Source: Agrocybe praecox (Eukaryota > Basidiomycota > Agaricomycetes > Agaricales > Agrocybaceae). Taken from it: a DNA stretch of 10,647 nt. The notes under the pieces are model-generated. The model was not told the origin of the DNA. It did no database searches and saw only the letters and a list, made by a program, of their open reading frames with translations. The DNA lies in assembly GCA_964017145.1 (NCBI GenBank), contig CAXHKQ010000001.1:1-10647 (forward strand), written 5' to 3'. Made by a program: the position numbers and the translations under genes. Of the stretch, positions 6,544-10,647 are shown in pieces; position 1 is the first letter of the stretch; each line of letters begins with the position of its first letter.

Positions 6544-6760
6544 TTAAACGCGTGTGTCGGTGTGTATATGTTATGCGCACACGCGTGTGCCTGTGAATCA
6601 GGGCGCATGCACACACAATGTGTCCAGCTGGGTGCATGCAACATACACACACACACTCAACGTGTGGTAAGCGTACGCCCGACCGCAGACACACACACAC
6701 ACACGCGACTCGGCTGGGTGCATGTTGTGCTGTGTGCTGCGTTGCGTTGATTGTTTGTAA
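6544..6760. repeat. Cluster of imperfect (CA/TG)n and CG-interrupted microsatellites
   Basis: The cluster is composed of short GTGTGT and CACACA runs broken by CG and ATG. It includes an (AC)n run at 6689-6704 and the 14-bp palindrome GCACACGCGTGTGC (6577-6590). All long open frames here on either strand are products of this repeat and are not genes. Confidence 0.75.
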
Positions 6761-7285
6761 CGACCGAGAAAACATGCATACACAAAACATACACCATACC
6801 GCAACATAGCTATACAAACAAGAGACACAAGCACGCGAGAGTCTACTAAACGATCGGCGGTGGTGGTGCATGTTTGCATTTCTGTGTAGTTTAATCGTAT
6901 GAGCATGTGTGTGTGTAAATGCGTTTTTCACGGACGCGTGCTGCTCACTAATGTTCGGTAATTAATGAAATGCCACGATCAAAGGACCCAGAACCTGCTG
7001 GTGTTGAACGAACATTTATATAGACACTCACCAGCGAACAACATGCGCTCGAATAAAGTGTCTCCGTTTGTACCGCCCAATAAACATACAACATCCAAAC
7101 ATCCCCCTGCCTGTTCTAACATCAATCAACATACAAATACATTTTGTACGAATCCCAATTATTCTGTTCACATTGCAAATACCGGAGCAATCAGAGTCCG
7201 ATCAGATCATCTGATCTCAATACAACTCGACGCTAATCACTCCGAGGTTCGGCCGAGCGTGGAAATACCGTGAGTATGCCCGTGC

Positions 7286-7511
7286 CCATAAATCAATTCA
7301 ACCTCGTTGTCCGATATTCACACATCAATTTGTTTCGAACACATTAACAAACACACATATCTGAATGCGTGTGTGTTCGTTCTTGAGCATTCGATACAAG
7401 TAATGTGCGCGTCCGAGTGCGCGCATAAGTGACTACACGCAATAAACAAATCGCTCCGCATGTATCGATCAGCGGTGGTGGTGGTGGCGCACGCCAGCGT
7501 GCAATAAATCA
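7286..7511 (-). promoter_or_regulatory. Two Exd-posterior-Hox composite sites (7286-7295 and 7504-7511)
   Basis: CCATAAATCA (7286-7295) read on the minus strand is TGATTTATGG, to my knowledge the preferred form for Exd/Pbx with posterior Hox proteins. ATAAATCA recurs at 7504-7511 within CAATAAATCATAAC, and TTTATGATC follows at 7520-7528. All are in the same orientation or closely spaced. Between them are a run of GGTGGTGGTGGCGC (about 7477-7491) and CGATCAG words. Site calls rest on exact words only. Confidence 0.35.
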
Positions 7512-7759
7512 TAACTCGTTTATGATCGCATGCATGTTTGCGCGCGTGTGTGTGTATGTGCAAGCTCCGCGTGCGCAAGCGTGAAATCCAATAGCGTGCT
7601 GCGCGACCCAGCATTTATCTAAAACAAACACACCATTAAATTTCATTAGCATACACATAATACGTATTAGGCGATCACGATTTATTGAAACTACACGCCG
7701 ATGTCGATGCGGCTGTGCTAAGCCAGGTTGTGTTGGCATATTACATACGAAATCTTACA

Positions 7760-7780
7760 CGGCGGCGGCGGCGGCGACGA
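7760..7780. repeat. Short (CGG)5(CGA)2 triplet repeat
   Basis: Five CGG units (7760-7774) are followed by two CGA units. The next 40 bases continue with triplet-like GTCGTC and GAGGAG words. The bases in both directions look non-coding. Confidence 0.8.
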
Positions 7781-8130
7781 GGCCCACCTTCGTCGTCTTC
7801 GGAGGAGACGAGGAGAGGTGCTGCACATAAGTGTTATGCTGATGCGCGCGCACGCATAAATCGCGCGGAATTTCGTGTTTCACACACGCGCAAGCACACG
7901 CACGCACACACGCACCGCGCATCGCCTGTGACTGGCAGCCAGCCAAATCAGCGTGCGAGCGCACGCGTAAAATATCGAAATGTAATTAAATAAAAATAAA
8001 AATAAACCTGCTCGCACGCACACGGACAGACCGATTTGGCATTGCGGAATGGCACACGGCGTGCTAACAAAGCCGCTGAGCACGAGCACATCCTCGTTGC
8101 GAGTAAACGCCGCGGCACGCATGTTAGAGT

Positions 8131-8900
8131 AGGTCAGAATAACGCTGTTTTATTCTGAACGAAAGACCGGTCTCGCCAAAAGGACCAAGTGGCATCCATT
8201 TATAACGTTTTAAATATTTCTACAGAGTGCGCCATATTTGATTGAGCTATGAGAACATCGAATAACTTTGACATTTTCCAGCCGATTTCCTTTTTTATGT
8301 ATTTTTATTCAGTCTATTACAATTTGTTGGGACTAGTTTTTGGATAGAGATCAGGTTCCTTGCTTTCCGAATTCCGACATTATTTCTTGGACCTATTGAT
8401 ATATTGTCAGGACCTGCCAAATTGAGGCGTCAACTGCGCGCATCGTTTTCGGTGCCCAAATTGTCAGTACAGAATAGTTTTAAAAATTGCCTAATTATAT
8501 TTCGGCTAGCGCAGAACCCAGATAACAATTTCTCAAGACATGTTTCGGCGCCAGCTGCCCTCCTACTTATCAGAATACACTGCTTTATCAAGAGCATTCC
8601 ATATGTCAGGATTGTCGATCCACGTGTTTCAATTACGGACAAAGTTATGGCAGTTCGATGATAACATTATTTATGGCTGGCTAAAACATGATTATGATCA
8701 ATAATAAATTTTGTCTTCATCAGAAATATTGTTCCTTCATAGGTACTCTCAAGACTAAACAGCCCATGTAGTATATTATGTTCCAATGTAGCATAGCGAT
8801 AAGAAGGTAAATATTAAAGGACAATTGCAATTCCAGCAAATATGAAAGACATTCGTCAATTTGGAGGGACCGGCTCTCCCGATCAGAAGTAAAAACTATA
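8131..8900. other. AT-rich block interrupting the CpG-rich region; no gene seen
   Basis: CpG and CA/TG content drops and the text resembles the AT-rich DNA left of 5.75 kb. A mariner-like end begins at 8221. A plus-strand open frame from about 8404 to 8661 has no recognisable domain and does not start with ATG. The block may be an old insertion, but I could not find its right border. Confidence 0.35.
8221..8350 (+). mobile_element. Second mariner-like transposon end (relic)
   Basis: TA (8221-8222) is followed by CAGAGTGCGCCA (8223-8234), which matches the first end (5025-5036) at 9 of 12 positions: CAG.GTG..CCA. After it come AACTTTGACATTTTCCAGCC and poly(T)-rich DNA, a style common next to ends of small insect DNA transposons. 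No inverted partner was found, so the right limit is arbitrary. Confidence 0.3.
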
Positions 8901-9404
8901 TTTAGATCCACTCTAACGCACACACATGTCGGTTGTTGTTCGCGTACACGGGCGGCGGCACACGCGATATAAATTAATGAAATACGAATAATACTAATAT
9001 GCATAACGCGCTGCGCGGCAACCGCGATGCTGGCCAAGCCGGACGCGCTCCACTGTAATATGCTGCATGTATGCTGTGTATGCCAAACATCACCGCAGCC
9101 GCACCGAACATGGAAACGCAAGCGCGCGATCGCCGGTTTCTGCAGATCTCTGGCCGTGTGCTTGCGCGCGCGAAGATATTACCACCCGCTAAGCGTTCGG
9201 ACATGTTTATTAACCATTTCACGCTATTTGGCAGTCATATTGCGCGCTCGCATTTGCCTGCCAGGCGCGAGCAAGCGTGCGCAGATATGCTCAACACTGC
9301 CGACGTCGCCGTGATGCCGCTGGCGCGTCTTTACAATGGTATACAATATTTTAATGCGCAGATTTATTCGCATAATACGCGCAGCTCCGCACTGACAAAC
9401 TGAA

Positions 9405-9424
9405 CACAGTCGCGCACAGTCGCG
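9405..9424. repeat. 10-bp tandem duplication (CACAGTCGCG)2
   Basis: Two perfect copies at 9405-9414 and 9415-9424 are followed by CA, the start of a third copy that breaks off. It is a small slippage duplication. Confidence 0.85.
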
Positions 9425-9675
9425 CAACGGAACGTAGCGTAATACTATACATTATTGTATGTGCCAATATATAGCATATGCTGCCTCACAAACACACACA
9501 CAGTGATAATCCCGGGCGAAATGTGTCCGGGCCAATTTGATGAGCACTGCGACTGCGACCGACGATGCTCGATATTGTTCGGCTTGCGCTCGCGTCCGTT
9601 AAATACAATGATACTTCAATTCTTGTCCTGAGCGAGAAGTGAAAATATAGTGCGTTTGGCGTGGCGATGCGGACT

Positions 9676-9738
9676 AACTTATTGTGGCACGCGAGTGACC
9701 TTTCACACACCACCGTGTGATGCTGGTGCAAATAAGTT
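9676..9738. other. 63-nt nested inverted repeat
   Basis: The outer arms AACTTATT (9676-9683) and AATAAGTT (9731-9738) are perfect. Inside them GCAC pairs with GTGC, and inside those TCACAC (9703-9708) pairs with GTGTGA (9715-9720). Unpaired bases separate the three stems. The size is similar to a small pre-miRNA, but the pairing is much less continuous than is usual for one. Confidence 0.4.
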
Positions 9739-9910
9739 ATATCGCATTAATTTGATGACGATTTAATGTGCCCGGTGAGATGGGGGGTGCGGTTCAGTCG
9801 GTAAATCGATTTCGCTCTCTTCCGTGTGTCGCGTGGCGTGTGGCATGTGAGTCATGTGAATTTTTAAATGAAATTCCAGTTTTAAAATTTGGCGCGTGCG
9901 CATGCGTCAA

Positions 9911-9967
9911 TGATTTATACGACTTATGACACAACGCCCCCAATTATGAAACTGCGAGCATAAATCA
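9911..9967 (+). promoter_or_regulatory. Pair of Exd-posterior-Hox composite sites in opposite orientation
   Basis: TGATTTAT (9911-9918) lies on the plus strand. ATAAATCA (9960-9967, within GCATAAATCACC) is the same site on the minus strand, 41 bases later. GACTTATGAC and CAATTATG lie between them. Inverted pairing of two identical composite sites at this distance is the densest case in the window. Function is inferred. Confidence 0.35.
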
Positions 9968-10478
9968 CCAATCAGCTCTGTCGAATTGAACAAAAACGTT
10001 TTGTCATTAAATGTCGCGCTGAGCATATTATTTACACAATAAGAAAGGGATTAGGCTCAACGTATTCACACACTTGGATATGTGAGTCATTTTATGTGCG
10101 CCCAATACGGCATGTTTGTTTTGCCGTCGACTCTAGTGCATTTGATATGCTGAATTTCAAGAAATGCAACTCTAATTCCTCGAATCGACATAAGGACGCA
10201 CATGGCACAGAGCGTTCGTAGAGTTCTAAACATTTAAATGTAATGTTTATGCTCGCACGCGGAGAGGACTCGATGCGCCGCATTGCACAGTACAAATAAA
10301 CATCCTTATGTTGCGTTCGCGCAGACACGGCGTCGTCATCGAGCGAATACTGTTGCGCATTATTTATGTTATCTATTCTGGCATCCTTCGACAATAAAGC
10401 ATAACACATACCAGACTTTCCAATTAGCCCCCTTATCAGAGCGCATCATCCCCGATACACATTATTTGTCACACCGTG

Positions 10479-10491
10479 CGTGTGTGTGTGT
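10479..10491. repeat. Short (GT)n microsatellite
   Basis: A run of GT preceded by CGTGC and followed by ATGCATAAAC, which holds a CATAAA word. Confidence 0.7.
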
Positions 10492-10628
10492 ATGCATAAA
10501 CGGCCGTGTGTCACATTAAATCTGTAAATTATATCTCAGCTCCACTCTACAAATTCGATTGGGATATTTATGATCAAGTCGCTTCTGTAACCCATATTAT
10601 AATAATCGGCAAAACGGTCGCGCGGAGC

Positions 10629-10647
10629 CACACACACACACACACAC
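10629..10647. repeat. (CA)n microsatellite at the right edge
   Basis: A pure CA run of at least 19 bases that continues beyond the window. Confidence 0.85.

Larger units (their letters stand above)
5751..8130. other. CpG- and TG/CA-rich non-coding region, possible cis-regulatory DNA
   Basis: At about 5.75 kb the sequence changes from AT-rich repeat relics to CpG-rich DNA with many short (CA)n/(TG)n runs and poly(CG) words. Open frames here, such as 6965-7273 plus or 6518-6931 minus, are either His/Thr/Cys low complexity from CA repeats or lack any family signal. Possible binding sites are listed separately: a CTCF-like core near the left edge and ATAAATCA sites at 5866, 7288 and 7504. The function is inferred only from motif content. 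The region could equally be unconstrained microsatellite-rich DNA. Confidence 0.35.
8901..10647. other. CpG-rich, then mixed non-coding region with homeodomain-type sites
   Basis: From 8900 to about 9720 the sequence is CpG-rich with GCGCGC words. From 9720 onward it is more balanced. No exon was recognised. A plus-strand frame at 9071-9403 has 110 codons but no family signal. Other words seen are ACAATGG and ACAATA near 9335-9350 (Sox type) and GTTTATTAA near 9206 (Fox type). TTTATG or CATAAA occurs six times between 9959 and 10573. It is possibly regulatory DNA for a gene outside the window. Confidence 0.3.

Noticed and set aside
6518..6931. Minus-strand open frame of 137 codons and overlapping frames
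   Set aside because: Its His-Thr and Val-Cys runs come from the CA/TG microsatellites.
6965..7273. Plus-strand ATG frame of 102 codons ending near GTGAGT (7270-7275)
   Set aside because: It could be an exon with a donor, but it has no domain, no codon bias and no acceptor or partner exon that I can support.
8404..8661. Plus-strand frame of 85 codons
   Set aside because: It has no ATG start, mixed codon use, and no transposase or other motif.
9071..9403. Plus-strand ATG frame of 110 codons
   Set aside because: No family was recognised and overlapping frames are similarly open. This is expected in CpG-rich DNA.

Overview
The window looks like nuclear DNA of an arthropod, most likely an insect. 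It has a spliced gene with GT-AG borders, CpG is not depleted, (CA/TG)n tracts are abundant, and there are relics of small insect-type transposons. I cannot name the species. Most of the window is non-coding. No prokaryotic operon, CRISPR array, rRNA or tRNA was seen.

Layout. At the left edge (1-113, minus strand) is the first coding exon of an unidentified protein, with about 0.5 kb of CpG-rich DNA upstream that looks like promoter or 5' leader. Head-to-head with it, on the plus strand, is a two-exon gene for a 353-residue SAM-domain protein resembling SAMD15 (exons 1457-1663 and 3459-4313, intron 1664-3458). The SAM domain is split by the intron at a phase-0 junction. A short repeat in the intron and another just after the gene have the same terminal hairpin architecture, and their CTAG ends point toward exon 2 from both sides. 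Between 4.3 and 5.75 kb is AT-rich DNA with repeat relics, including a mariner-like end.

At about 5.75 kb the composition changes to CpG- and TG/CA-rich non-coding DNA that continues to the right edge, interrupted by an AT-rich block at 8.13-8.9 kb that carries a second mariner-like end. I found no convincing exon there. This part has five exact copies of ATAAATCA/TGATTTAT, the composite site for Exd/Pbx with posterior Hox proteins, and an excess of CATAAA/TTTATG words. Near its left border is a perfect match, as I recall the motif, to the core bound by insect CTCF (AGGTGGCGC), inside a hairpin. The simplest reading is a cis-regulatory landscape separated from the SAM gene by a possible boundary element. 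This is an inference from motifs only.

The two genes may share the 1.34-kb divergent intergenic region, but nothing in the sequence shows that their products act together.
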